Below are positions 1 to 8,809 of a DNA stretch of 64,000 bases, piece after piece. Source of the stretch: Mycetohabitans endofungorum (GTDB lineage: Bacteria; Pseudomonadota; Gammaproteobacteria; Burkholderiales; Burkholderiaceae); NCBI RefSeq assembly GCF_037477895.1, contig NZ_CP132745.1:1-64000 (forward strand). Reading direction: 5' to 3'. The notes beneath the pieces were generated by a model. The model had not been told where the DNA came from. It saw only the letters and a program-made list of their open reading frames with translations, and ran no database searches. The first letter of the stretch is position 1. Every line of letters begins with the position of its first letter. A program made the translations under genes and the position numbers.

Positions 1-453
1 TCACGCGCGGCGACCATCGCGGCGGTCACGAGGGCTGTCGATCTTAGTGGATCGCCCTAGCGTGCCGGCGCAGGTCTTCACCGCTGCACGGCGCGTTGAT
101 GCGAACGGTCAGCACGAGTCACAATAGGATCGCTCGTAACAAACCTCCTCCCTCGGACGTATCGCTGGCAACTCGCCGTACGCCATTCAAATGCGGTGTA
201 GTACTGTGCAGCACTGTGCATGCATACAGTGCCTAGGTGCAATCTGGTACGTCACGTTGGCGCGACCGGCAGCGTTTGCACGCGGTGCGATCGGCGGCGG
301 CGATTGCCGTTCTGTCAACGGCTTGCGCTGCATATGCCCAGTTTATCCACAGCCTTCCCAACACATTCTGGGGATAACACGATACCGCGGCAAGCTATCG
401 GTCCGCACCGTCGCTCCGCGCAGTCTCTGCGCAAGTCGGCGCGCTTGCACAGG
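1..453. other. Gene-poor left edge
   Basis: No reading frame here has a credible start, ribosome site or recognisable product. The stretch holds two DnaA-box-like nonamers in inverted orientation, TTATCCACA at 343-351 and TGGGGATAA at 369-377. They could be chance or the remains of a plasmid or phage origin; nothing nearby decides. Confidence 0.4.
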
Positions 454-819
454 CTACGACATTGCAGCCGTTTTGCATTGGACTTGCGGTGGCCCGGGCG
501 CCGGCGTCGCGACCAGACCATAGACGTCGAACACGAACCACGTAATCAGCGGCACGCGTTGCACGCCTGACACGCATACCGCCTCGTCCGAGTGCGGGAA
601 GTCGTGCTCCGGCGATGGTGAGAACAGAGCAAGCAACGAGGCATCGTGGCGGCCGCTCAGTCCGAGGTCGGACAGTGCCTCTGCTTCGATGTCGTGAAGG
701 CGCCGCCATGTCAGTGGCTCGTGGCGAACCCGATAGCGTCCGGCGATCGCATGCACGATTCGCCGCAAATCGGCGGCGGCGCGATCAAACGCCCGTTTCG
801 AGAAAAATGCGTCGTCCAT
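454..819 (-). CDS. Hypothetical protein, divergent partner under an SOS-type operator
   Basis: Protein of 121 residues that I do not recognise. The start is the second of two close ATGs (819; the other is at 825): an AAGGAG ribosome site at 826-831 touches the first ATG but sits six bases before the second. The frame stays open upstream to 1149, but that part is Arg-rich, lacks a ribosome site and runs through the divergent gene, so I treat it as shadow. The N-terminal half is charged and looks helical; no signal peptide or membrane segment is visible. It is transcribed away from the gene at 894, and the shared intergenic space holds a LexA-type operator at 839-856, so SOS control is likely. 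A phage or integrative-element origin is possible but only inferred. Confidence 0.5.
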   Translation of the reverse strand: MDDAFFSKRAFDRAAADLRRIVHAIAGRYRVRHEPLTWRRLHDIEAEALSDLGLSGRHDASLLALFSPSPEHDFPHSDEAVCVSGVQRVPLITWFVFDVYGLVATPAPGPPQVQCKTAAMS

Positions 820-838
820 CTTCATCTCCTTGTGTGTG

Positions 839-856
839 TACTGTATATTTATACAG
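839..856. promoter_or_regulatory. LexA/SOS box between divergent genes
   Basis: The sequence TACTGTATATTTATACAG contains the palindrome CTGT-N8-ACAG (841-856) with an AT-only spacer, which fits the LexA operator known from Gram-negative bacteria. It lies 20 bases upstream of the minus-strand start at 819 and 37 bases before the plus-strand start at 894. A TTGACG hexamer at 859-864 could be a -35 element for the plus-strand gene. Confidence 0.75.
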
Positions 857-893
857 GTATTGACGCAAGTCACGTTTTTCCGGAGGTGCCACA

Positions 894-1169
894 ATGCCCG
901 ACAAACCCATGCGTCGCTCGATGCCGCAGGTGGCGGCATTCGTGGATGCACTACGGGCGGCGTTCGGCGACGTGGAAATCGATTCGATGATCGCGAGCGG
1001 CATGGCCGGCGAGCTGGTGTTCTATGCACGGGAAGGGGGGAAGTCGATCGGCACGCCTGTGCCGTGCAGCAGTGAAGGGTGGCGTGGTGCCGGCCTGACC
1101 GCGCGCCACTATTGTCCCGGTTGCAGTGGCGATTGCGTCGGTACCGCACGCCGCTGCATCAAGCCGTAG
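894..1169 (+). CDS. Small hypothetical protein with Cys-rich tail, SOS-linked
   Basis: Protein of 91 residues starting at ATG 894, with a strong GGAGGT ribosome site at 882-887. The N-terminal two thirds (about residues 1-55) form an amphipathic helical segment followed by a stretch with the feel of a small phage- or integron-type protein. The last third has several Cys and His residues (HYCPGCSGDCVGTARRC), which could bind a metal, but no family can be named with certainty. It is transcribed divergently from the gene ending at 454 and the two share the LexA-type box at 839-856, so damage induction is likely. The good ribosome site and codon use make it more credible than other frames nearby. 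Confidence 0.55.
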   Translation: MPDKPMRRSMPQVAAFVDALRAAFGDVEIDSMIASGMAGELVFYAREGGKSIGTPVPCSSEGWRGAGLTARHYCPGCSGDCVGTARRCIKP

Positions 1170-1330
1170 CAGCCCCGTTTCCTGTTGGCGCGACAGGCAC
1201 TTAGCATGCGTATCCAATGGTTGTCCACATCGTTGCAAACAAAATTTGTGAATAAGCCGGTGTGGATTTGGGCGTCGGTGGCTGCGACACCCGTCGGGTG
1301 TCGAGCGCTCCGAGCTACTTACGCCTGCTC

Positions 1331-1555
1331 ATGTCTAACCCAATCGGCAGTCGCCAGGGCCCAACGGTCAGTCCTGCACAGCGGGATGTATGGATTAAAT
1401 TTGACGATCGCTCGAATTCGATCACGGTGAGTGACGTGTACGGGAAATCGGCGGCTGCCGCGAAGTCGATTTTCGACCCGGCGGTTCACCAGTGCATCTT
1501 GATTGCGCTCGATGCAATGGCGCCTAGTGTTGATGCCGTGAACTGGTGGCTATAG
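1331..1555 (+). CDS. Possible small hypothetical protein
   Basis: A 74-residue frame starting at ATG 1331. Residues about 17-40 read like a folded domain (RDVWIKFDD) and the protein ends in NWWL. There is no strong ribosome site and no recognised family. It lies in a gene-poor region, so it may be a chance frame or a relic. Confidence 0.25.
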   Translation: MSNPIGSRQGPTVSPAQRDVWIKFDDRSNSITVSDVYGKSAAAAKSIFDPAVHQCILIALDAMAPSVDAVNWWL

Positions 1556-2732
1556 CTTTGGACGGGCACCGCACGCATGACCGCTATTCATTCGCTGTCA
1601 GGTAGCCCTATCCATTCATCGCGAAGTAGCATGTGCCGCTTGGATTGGTGATCATTGAGCCGACCGATGTGGCGTGAAAGCGGTGCCGGCTGGCACGAAC
1701 TGCACAAGGTCAGCGGCTCGTTGCACGTTATTGCGCGGTGGGGAACAAGTACCGCGGGCTCAAGCACTTGCGCCGCTTATTCCAAAGATATTCACAGGGA
1801 CGTTCACAAAATCTGTGGAGAACTGTGTCCATTAGTGTGTGCGTATCACGTCCGACCGTGATGTCGTCGTCACTGTGTGGTTAGCGTGAAGTGCACGTTG
1901 AAATAGCTTTCCTGCGTTGCGCTACCCTCACGCCATGTTCAACACCAGACTGTATCTTGCTTCACGAGATAGACGGCGACGCCACCGGGCTTGTCAAGCA
2001 CGGATGCCGTCGTCGGTCTTCTGTCATGCCGACAGGGGGGGCAAACTTGTTGGCGGACAGTGCATCTGTGATCGCAACCTACTTGCCGCCCTTGCCGATA
2101 TCGACCGTGTATGTGTTCAAGCCTTGAGGACCGTGCGGGTATTGGAAACGTTCCGAACTTCTCGCGAAGGTCTATTCAGTTTCCGCTTCCTGAGTACGAA
2201 TCTATTGTTTGGTCGTGACCCAGGCATGAAGTTTTCGCGCAGTAGCGAGTCCAGTTTGTTCATATTGAAATTTGCGTTCAATGTGTGCATGGCTTGGCCG
2301 CTGGCGGATTGTCGTAGCTGTTGATTAGTGAAGTACATCCGAGTATAGCGGCGAAGACCAGGGTGGGGTGTCGACAAGCGCAATTGTCGTGTCCGTTCAT
2401 TTGGTGTTATTTCTGATAATTCCATAATTAATGTCGAAGCCGAATCTATAATGCTGGTTTGTAGTCAGCGCCAGTCAGATAGTGCTCAAGGCCTTCGATA
2501 CCAAGACCATTTCAGCTCTTATCCGCCATTTTCTTACCTAATGGCGCAGTCGCTGTAAGCAAATCGTCAGTAAGTCGTTAGAGTGCGGTAGGTCATCATC
2601 GACGGCTTATAGATCGACAATTGTGAAAGAACCGGTGTGCTGCTTGTGTAAGCATGAAAAAAGAAGTCGTATTATGTAGTTTTGGAATGACCAGTTATTT
2701 GGCTTGATAATAAATTGACGTTATTTGAAGAT
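1556..2732. other. Long intergenic region, AT-richer towards its right end
   Basis: Several short frames cross this stretch on both strands, but none has a ribosome site plus a recognisable product. A minus-strand frame at 2117-2425 (102 codons) is the least implausible. Base composition drops markedly in GC from about 2400 to 2900, which continues into the start of the autotransporter gene and suggests foreign or rapidly evolving DNA. Confidence 0.4.
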
Positions 2733-4694
2733 ATGAATTCAAAAATTAATCGTGGTCAATGTGCAGAACGTATCCGTTTATTTTCATCGAACCGGATGCT
2801 ACGCGTGATTATGTCGTGTGCGGCCGTCTATTTCGCAGTAGATAGCACGGACGTAAATGCTACAGAAGAAAGGAAAAATAAATTACACGTATCAGGTTCT
2901 TCCAACTCTGTGCCGCCGGCGGGGCCAAGTAAAAAGGCGCAGAAGAAGCAGCGGAAAAAAGGGCAGGAAGTGCGGCAGTTAGATCCAGATGAGCAGGCAG
3001 TGCAGCGGATATTCAAAGAGTTGCATGAGTCCGTTTCAGAGGAGCAGTTAACACAAAGGCAGGAAGGAGGCCAACAGGAGGAAGCGTCGAATCGCGTCAA
3101 AGAGAAAGCGGAGCAGCATCAAGAGATCCGGAGTTTCGTCGAAGAGAAAGCGGAGCAGCATCAAGAGATCCGGAGTTTCGTCAAAGAGAAAGCGGAGCAG
3201 CATCAAGAGATCCGGAGTTTCGTCAAAGAGAAAGCGGAGCAGCATCAAGAGATCCGGAGTTTCGTCAAAGAGGAAGCGGGGCAGCATCAAGAGATCCAAA
3301 GTCTCGTCGAAGAGGAAGCAGGGCAGCACCAAGAGATTCAAAGTCTCGTTGAAGAGGAGGCGGGGCAGCTGCAAGAGATCCAAAGCCTTGTCGAAGAGGA
3401 GGCGGGGCAGTACCAAGAGATCCAAAGTCTCGTTGAAGAGGAAGCGGGGCAGCTGCAAGAGCTCCAGAGTTTTGTCGAAGAGGAAACGGAGCAGCAGGAA
3501 GAAGTCCAGACTGTCGTAGAAGAGGAACCGGCGCAGCAAGAGGCAACGGCCATCGATCCGGAGTCGCGCGAGACCGCCGCATTAATCGACGACAAGCCTT
3601 CTCCTGACGATCGTCTGCGCGAAATGATCGCCTCGTATCCTCTGCTGGAGGGCAACGCGCTTTACAGTGCCGAGCGCATGTCGGAAGATGGCACCATCGT
3701 GGTGGGTGAAGGCTTCATCAACGGACGCGCACAGCCATTCATTGCGCGTGACGATGGCGGAAAAATCGGGATTGTGGGCCTGTTCGACCTGAACGACTCG
3801 CTAAACAACGCGACCTTGTACAGTTCCGTGTTGCAATCTGCGGTGCAAACGTTTGTCCAGGATGGCATGCGTTGCAGCAGCTTCGATCAATACGGCGTGT
3901 GCATCTCGGCTGGCGCGCTATACAGCCACAATGCGGGCAAAGTGAACGGTGCGAACTGGCAAGGTGAATTCAGTGCGGCATACCGAATCAACGACGACTG
4001 GACTGCCGGTTTGGGCTACCAGGCGCCGAGCTATCGCTTTGACGTAGGTAACGACACAATGCGTAACCGTGCCAGCTTGTTCGGGTTATTCGCCGAGTAC
4101 GGAACCCATACTCGCCCGGGCGTGTTTGCCCGTGTCGCGCTTGGCTATCAGCAAGGCGACTTGTCCATCAACCGGTCTTACCTGACTGCCTCCGGCGTGG
4201 ACCGGTCCAACGGCGACACGACGGTCGCGCAGCGCGCCGTGTCGACGCAGGGTGGTTACGTGTTCGCCGTACGGAACGCCAGCATCATGCCTTACCTGGG
4301 CATTGATTACTTGCGCACAAAACTCGGCGACTACACTGAGACGTCCGGCCAGTTCCCGGTTCGTTTTAATGCCCGTACCGACGAAAACGTATATGGCACA
4401 GTGGGACTTAGCGGTCACCTGCGCTTCACCGATCAAACGGTCATTTCGGCGGGCGTCAAGCACGTCCAACGATTGAGCAGGAGCAACGATCCGGTGTCGG
4501 CCAGCGTGCCAGGGTTCGATCCGTTTGTGGTCGGCGCGCAGTCAACACGCCAATGGAGCGAGATTAGTGTCGGTGGCCGGTTTGCGACACCCGTAAAAGC
4601 GTCAAGCTTGGATATCGGATACCGCCGTCGCTTTGCAAGTGGTGCGGCGATCGCGCAGGATATGGGGTCGGTGTTCTTCACGATGGGCTTCTAA
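2733..4694 (+). CDS. Autotransporter-like outer-membrane protein with tandem coiled-coil repeats
   Basis: Protein of 653 residues if started at ATG 2733 (a TTG at 2715 is in frame; neither has a strong ribosome site). The N-terminus is basic, then has a short hydrophobic stretch around residues 25-38 that could be a signal sequence ending near DVNATEE. A Lys/Gln-rich charged passenger follows, then ten to eleven copies of a 14-residue repeat (roughly residues 122-275) typified by KEKAEQHQEIRSFV; 14 is two heptads, so an extended coiled coil is expected. The C-terminal 300 or so residues alternate in the manner of a 12-strand autotransporter beta barrel and end in MGF, the terminal Phe recognised by the outer-membrane BAM machinery. 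The likely role is surface display or adhesion. It stands alone, next to decayed DNA. Confidence 0.8.
   Translation: MNSKINRGQCAERIRLFSSNRMLRVIMSCAAVYFAVDSTDVNATEERKNKLHVSGSSNSVPPAGPSKKAQKKQRKKGQEVRQLDPDEQAVQRIFKELHESVSEEQLTQRQEGGQQEEASNRVKEKAEQHQEIRSFVEEKAEQHQEIRSFVKEKAEQHQEIRSFVKEKAEQHQEIRSFVKEEAGQHQEIQSLVEEEAGQHQEIQSLVEEEAGQLQEIQSLVEEEAGQYQEIQSLVEEEAGQLQELQSFVEEETEQQEEVQTVVEEEPAQQEATAIDPESRETAALIDDKPSPDDRLREMIASYPLLEGNALYSAERMSEDGTIVVGEGFINGRAQPFIARDDGGKIGIVGLFDLNDSLNNATLYSSVLQSAVQTFVQDGMRCSSFDQYGVCISAGALYSHNAGKVNGANWQGEFSAAYRINDDWTAGLGYQAPSYRFDVGNDTMRNRASLFGLFAEYGTHTRPGVFARVALGYQQGDLSINRSYLTASGVDRSNGDTTVAQRAVSTQGGYVFAVRNASIMPYLGIDYLRTKLGDYTETSGQFPVRFNARTDENVYGTVGLSGHLRFTDQTVISAGVKHVQRLSRSNDPVSASVPGFDPFVVGAQSTRQWSEISVGGRFATPVKASSLDIGYRRRFASGAAIAQDMGSVFFTMGF
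3096..3557 (+). repeat. 42-bp in-frame tandem repeat in the autotransporter gene
   Basis: Units begin at 3096, 3138, 3180, 3222, 3264, 3306, 3348, 3390, 3432, 3474 and 3516, each 42 bases (14 codons). The first four are almost identical; later ones drift, and the last two are only recognisable as protein. A gain or loss of units keeps the frame, so the surface stalk can vary in length. Confidence 0.9.
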
Positions 4695-5657
4695 TCGTTA
4701 CTATAGCGCGGGCTACTGTGGACGGCGCGTGGCGCCGGCGTACACGGATGCACCGCGCACCTCGAAGCGCACGGCATCGACCACTTTGCCGTGCGCGTCC
4801 ATCTGCTCTAGCAGACGACGGCCGTGGCGACCAGTCGATGCGCCTTACGGAAACGAATGGCTTGCTGCTCAGTCTTCAGAGCACTGTCTCCAATGCGCCG
4901 GCCGCGCGCTCGAAGCTGATGTGTTGTCGGGCGGCCGGGATGTCGGGGGGCAGCGCAAAGTCGTGCCGTCGGTTGGTGTGCCGATACGCGCGACACTCTA
5001 TGCCGTGAAGCGCGCTTCTGTCATGCGTGCCCCGCGGTGGCGAGCGAGGCTGTCGACGTCTGCGTCTCGCGCAGGAACCACTCGTCGCGCGCGAGCTTGA
5101 TTGCGTTTTCGAATGCGTGCGGGCATGGTTGTTAAACAGCATCATCGCGACAATGATGCTCGCGTTTGCAGTTTGATCGCACGAAGGTCACTCCCGAGCC
5201 GGTTTTTGGGTCGTCGATGCGCGTCGAGACGAACAGCGAGAGAAAGCTGTCGCCGCCACAGCGCTTGAGTGGCTTCAAAGGTTTGTCAATCTTCGGCAGT
5301 TTTTGGCGATCGGTGCGGTCCAACGCCAGTTCGTCTCCGTGGCAGTCGCTGACCGCGTGTGGGCGTTCGCGACTGGCCGGCCACCTGATCCTGCTGCATG
5401 GACGCGACGCGCAAGGGGCATGGTTCCACCCTTCATCTGGCGTCGAGCTATCTCAGGCGGACGCTTACGTGCGGTTCGACACGATCGCACGATTCTATGT
5501 AAGAGCGGGATGACGGTGATTTGCCCATAGGTGCCTCATCAGGCAGTCTGGGGTTGTCAAAATCGTGCAAATTCGACGTACGAGTCCGCCTGGTTGGGGC
5601 AACGTCGCGACTGCTCGGCTGTGCCGCGTGGTGGCGTGGGCGCGGCACAGGGGTGGT
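4695..5657. other. Decayed coding DNA, no intact gene
   Basis: On the minus strand between about 5150 and 4730 the coding character switches between frames: a frame ending near 4876 carries DFALPPDIPAARQHISFERA, and the next frame continues with LKTEQQAIRFRKAHRLVATA. A third frame near 4800-4730 continues further. This looks like one gene broken by two or more frameshifts, but I cannot name it. The part at 5150-5657 shows nothing I can support. Confidence 0.3.
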
Positions 5658-5918
5658 TCAGGCGAGCGGCGGCTGGCCGGATGTCGGCTGGCGCCGGAGG
5701 GCACCGCCCGACCGGTGGAGCACCATGCGCTCGTAGAGTCGGGACACGGTTGTGCTGCCTGTTTTGACGAACAGAAACGGAAACAATCCATGCACGAGCG
5801 AAGCGAATGCGGCCAGCAGCATTGGGCCCCCGAACGAGAACGACGCTCTCATGTGTTGCAGATAGCTTTCGCCGACGGAAGCCGGGTGCCGCGTAAACGC
5901 GCCGAACAGGATTCTCAT
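5658..5918 (-). CDS. DUF6356 family small membrane protein
   Basis: Protein of 86 residues. The run HPASVGESYLQHM, then a hydrophobic helix (MLLAAFASLVHGLFPFLF) and VKTGS...ERMVLHR are the hallmarks of the DUF6356 family, small proteins of unknown function common in proteobacteria. One membrane helix at about residues 30-52 is expected. Start ATG at 5918; no clear ribosome site. The C-terminal 15 residues after the family core (GGALRRQPTSGQPPLA) are probably read-through into degraded DNA. It is transcribed away from the Lrp-type regulator at 6084. Confidence 0.7.
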   Translation of the reverse strand: MRILFGAFTRHPASVGESYLQHMRASFSFGGPMLLAAFASLVHGLFPFLFVKTGSTTVSRLYERMVLHRSGGALRRQPTSGQPPLA

Positions 5919-6457
5919 GGGCAGCGCTCGAGTCGATGGTTTAATTCAATGGGCCGACGCGCATCAAGCCGGCGGCCGCGTGCGAAACAAAGGCAATCTT
6001 ATAGGCGGGGGCTTGAAAAAGGATTGCGAATTTGTGCACGATGCTAGGTGAAAGTAGAAAAATTTTCTAATATTGACCCATCCATGGACAAGATAGACGC
6101 CAAGATATTGTCGTTGCTGCAGCACGACGCATCCCTCGGATTGAACGACATTGCCAAGGCGGTGAATTTGTCACCGACGCCGTGCTGGCGTCGCATACAG
6201 AAACTGCGCGAGGACGGCGTGATCCAGCGGCAAGTCGTGTTATGCGATCCGATTAAGCTCAATCTCGGATTGACTGCATTCGTGACGATCCGCGCGAGCG
6301 AGCACAACGACGGATGGACGAGCCGTTTCCTGAAGGGGGTGACGGCGATCCCGGAAATCGTGGAAATCTACCGGATGACCGGCGACGTTGATTACTTGCT
6401 GAAAGTGGTGGTGCCCGACATCGCCGGCTATGACAACGTGTATAAGCGCCTGATTAA

Positions 6458-7321
6458 GAGTCGCTAACGCAACCTGGACGTCAGGCCGTAAGGCGCGTAT
6501 CCTGGGGTCATGGCAAGGCGCAAAATCAGCAATGAATTGTGGGCGGTGCTGGAGCCGTTGATTCCAGCGTTCACGCCCTCACCCAAAGGCGGGCGTCGGC
6601 GCACTGTTGGCGACCGGGCGGCATTGAACGGCATCGTGTATGTCCTGCATACAGGCATTGCATGGGAAGACTTGCCCCAGGAGCTCGGCTTCGGCAGCGG
6701 CATGACATGTTGGCGACGATTGCGCGACTGGCAGGCCGCCGGCGTGTGGAGCAGGTTGCATCTGGCCATGCTTTGCCGCTTGCGTGAACATGACCAAATT
6801 GATTGGGAGCGAGCGAGCCTAGATGCGGCCAGCGTTGCCAGCCCCCGGGGGGCCAGGAAACCGGCCCCAACCCGACGAACCGGGGCAAACTGGGGAGCAA
6901 ACGGCATCTGGTCGTAGATGCCCGGGGCGTTCCCTTGGCGATCACAGTCACAGGTGCCAACCGACATGATTCGATGGCGTTCGAGCGCACCCTCGATACT
7001 CTCCCAGCGGTGCCGGGCTTGAGCGGTTCGCCGCGCAAGCGTCCGAGCAAACTGCATGCGGACAAGGGCTACGACTTTGCCCGCTGCCGACGCTATCTGA
7101 AGCAACGCGCAATCACTGCACGCATCGCCCGTCGCGGCGTAGAAAACCGTGAGCGGCTCGGACGGCATCGCTGGGTAGTCGAGCGCACGCACGCCTGGTT
7201 TGCCGGTTTTGGTAAGCTGCGCATCCGCTTTGAGCGGCGTTTGGACATTCATATCGCCTTGCTCCGCTTGGCTGCTGCCGTTATCTGTTCGCGCTTCGTG
7301 GACGACTTGTGTTAGCGACTC
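6458..7321 (+). mobile_element. IS5-family insertion sequence (IS427-type), 864 bp, complete
   Basis: Left end GAGTCGCTAACGCAA starts at 6458; the right end is its inverted copy with one mismatch, finishing at 7321. Flanking TAA at 6455-6457 and 7322-7324 is the target duplication, matching the TNA preference of this group. It contains one transposase in two overlapping frames. Ends, duplication and reading frames look intact, so the insertion is recent. Confidence 0.93.
6510..7315 (+). CDS. IS5-family transposase, two overlapping frames joined by -1 frameshift
   Basis: Frame A (6510-6917) begins MARRKISNELWAVLEPLIP and carries the first catalytic Asp in SLDAAS. Frame B (open from 6803 to 7315) carries GSKRHLVVDARG, then the second Asp in HADKGYD and the catalytic Glu in VVERTHAWF, completing the DDE triad. 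Frame B is -1 relative to frame A; the likely slip site is the run of six G at 6847-6852, where S-P-R-G becomes G-Q-E-T-G. Programmed frameshifting of this kind is usual in the group. The transposase catalyses cut-and-paste movement of the surrounding element. Confidence 0.85.
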
Positions 7322-7445
7322 TAAGGTCGCCGAGCTGCTCGATGTGAGCGCGAGTTTTGCGATGGAGGTGGTCAAACATACGACCGCTTTCCCGCTGGAC
7401 CATGTCACTGAGCGCAGCACACGAACTACGTCTCGGCGATTGTGA

Positions 7446-7652
7446 ACAGCCGTGCTGGGTATGGGGCGTGAAACGCGGACGGGGCGTAGGCGTGCGGCGT
7501 AGGCCTCAACCTGAATCTGGACCTAGACGTAGGCGTAGAGCACCAAATATGAGTGCCGGACTGGTGTACCACGCGGCAATTTAGATGACGGAACAGGTGG
7601 AACTCGGCTACGCTTACGTTCTGCACGCCTACGACTCGGAGTGAAAGCCGCG
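7446..7652. other. Intergenic, short GTAGGCG-type repeats
   Basis: Imperfect repeats of a GTAGGCG-like motif occur at about 7485-7540. No gene is seen; the HIT gene promoter is presumably here. Confidence 0.4.
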
Positions 7653-8081
7653 ATGACCTATGACCTCAATAACCCATTCGCACGCATCCTGCGTGGCGAG
7701 TTGCCATGCGTCAAAGTCGCGGAGACCGGCGACGTGCTGGCTTTCATGGACCTGATGCCACAGGCCGACGGCCACGTACTGGTGGTGCCGAAGGAAGCGG
7801 CGGCGCAGATCTTCGATCTGTCGGATGCGGCAGGGGCAGCGTGCCTTCGGATGGTCCGTCGGGTCGCCACCGCTGTGCGCGCTGCGCTGAAACCGGAGGG
7901 CATGTTGGTGGCCCAGTTCAACGGGGCCGCGGCCGGGCAGACCGTGCCGCACGTGCATTTCCATGTGATTCCACGTCATGCCGGCGAAGAACTCAAGCAT
8001 CACGCGCGTGTGGCGGCCGAGCCAGGCAAGCTCGAGGCGATTGCACAGCAGATCCGTGCTCAACTCGAGTCAATTGGCTGA
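7653..8081 (+). CDS. HIT family nucleotide hydrolase
   Basis: Protein of 142 residues with the histidine-triad signature HVHFHVIP at about residues 98-105, the nucleotide-binding and catalytic motif of HIT proteins. The N-terminal NNPFARILRGELPC and FMDLMPQADGHVLVVPK stretches are typical of the HINT/Fhit-like bacterial branch, which hydrolyses phosphoramidate or dinucleoside polyphosphate bonds in the cytoplasm. Start ATG 7653 has GGAG at 7638-7641 (a GTG at 7641 in the same frame is an alternative). The length is normal for the family. The LysE-type exporter gene follows after 15 bases, so the two probably share a transcript. Confidence 0.9.
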   Translation: MTYDLNNPFARILRGELPCVKVAETGDVLAFMDLMPQADGHVLVVPKEAAAQIFDLSDAAGAACLRMVRRVATAVRAALKPEGMLVAQFNGAAAGQTVPHVHFHVIPRHAGEELKHHARVAAEPGKLEAIAQQIRAQLESIG

Positions 8082-8096
8082 TCCAGGGAGCGTGCG

Positions 8097-8723
8097 ATGT
8101 TTGAGCTTTCGACATTGGGCACGTTCGTCGTAGTCGTGCTCGGCCTGTTTCTGATACCGGGGCCGGCCGTGCTGCTGGTGCTCACGCGCACGGTGCAGGG
8201 TGGGCGCAAGACCGGCGTGCTGACCGGGTTGGGCGTGGCAGTCGGCGATTTCATTCATACGGTGTTTGCCGCCGTGGGCCTGTCGGCATTGCTGATGACG
8301 TCGGCGCTGGCGTTCAACATCGTCAAGCTGGTCGGCGCTGCCTATCTGCTGTACCTGGGCGTGTGCGCGCTGCGCAAACGAACCGCCGACGGACACGCGC
8401 CGGCGCCTGCGGCAGTCGAGATTTCGCCGCTGAAGGCGTTCCTTCAGGCCGTGCCGGCTGAAGTGCTGAATCCGAAGACCGCATTGTTCTTTCTTGCCTT
8501 CCTGCCGCAGTTCGTGCAGCCGGAGCGCGGCACCACATTTGTCCAGTTTACCGTGCTGGGACTGATTTTCGTTGCGATGGGTGCGGTGTACACGACGTTG
8601 CTTGTCGTCGCGATGCGGCCATTGGCGCGCTTTGTCGCGAAGCTGCATTGGCTGCGTCGCTGGCAACAGAAGATCATCGGCGTGATCTTTATCTCGCTGG
8701 GACTGAAGGTCGCGATGCAGTAA
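8097..8723 (+). CDS. LysE/RhtB family amino-acid exporter
   Basis: Protein of 208 residues with about six hydrophobic helices and the family signature near the N-terminus, GLFLIPGPAVLLVLTRTVQGG (residues about 16-36), where the GP...L.....GG pattern is diagnostic. LysE/RhtB proteins export amino acids such as lysine, homoserine or threonine across the inner membrane by proton exchange; the substrate here cannot be read from sequence. A GGGAG ribosome site lies before ATG 8097. It sits 15 bases after the HIT gene. The last 19 bases of the gene, including its stop, are duplicated in tandem just downstream. Confidence 0.88.
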   Translation: MFELSTLGTFVVVVLGLFLIPGPAVLLVLTRTVQGGRKTGVLTGLGVAVGDFIHTVFAAVGLSALLMTSALAFNIVKLVGAAYLLYLGVCALRKRTADGHAPAPAAVEISPLKAFLQAVPAEVLNPKTALFFLAFLPQFVQPERGTTFVQFTVLGLIFVAMGAVYTTLLVVAMRPLARFVAKLHWLRRWQQKIIGVIFISLGLKVAMQ

Positions 8724-8743
8724 CAAGGTCGCGATGCAGTAAC
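8706..8743 (+). repeat. 19-bp tandem duplication at the exporter stop codon
   Basis: AAGGTCGCGATGCAGTAAC occurs at 8706-8724 and again, identically, at 8725-8743. The first copy ends the exporter gene; the second is untranslated. This is a small replication-slippage duplication. Confidence 0.95.
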
Positions 8744-8809
8744 GATAGGGTATCGGGCTGCGCACCAATGCGATAATCTCGTCTTGCCGCTAGTTTCCTG
8801 GAGACGATT

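Larger units (their letters stand above)
6084..7445 (+). pseudogene. Lrp/AsnC family regulator split by an IS5-family element
   Basis: The 5' part (6084-6457) encodes a winged-helix DNA-binding domain starting MDKIDAKILSLLQ with SPTPCWRRIQKL as recognition region, followed by most of the ligand-binding RAM domain ending YKRLI. Beyond the insertion, 7325-7445 continues with VAELLDVSASFAMEVVKHTT and a stop at 7443-7445. Removing the element and one TAA copy restores one frame through the junction, so the insertion alone broke this roughly 165-residue protein. Lrp-type regulators control amino-acid metabolism or transport. As it stands a product truncated after LIKSR would be made; it keeps the DNA-binding part but lacks the last strands of the RAM domain. 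ATG 6084 is preferred over GTG 6048 by family N-terminus. Confidence 0.9.

Noticed and set aside
454..1149. Extended version (231 codons) of the minus-strand gene at 454
   Set aside because: The upstream half is Arg-rich, overlaps the divergent gene and its operator, and lacks a ribosome site; the start at 819 has one.
3048..3539. Minus-strand frame of 163 codons across the autotransporter repeat
   Set aside because: It is the shadow of the 42-bp repeat, made of repeated Leu/Phe-rich units without a start context.
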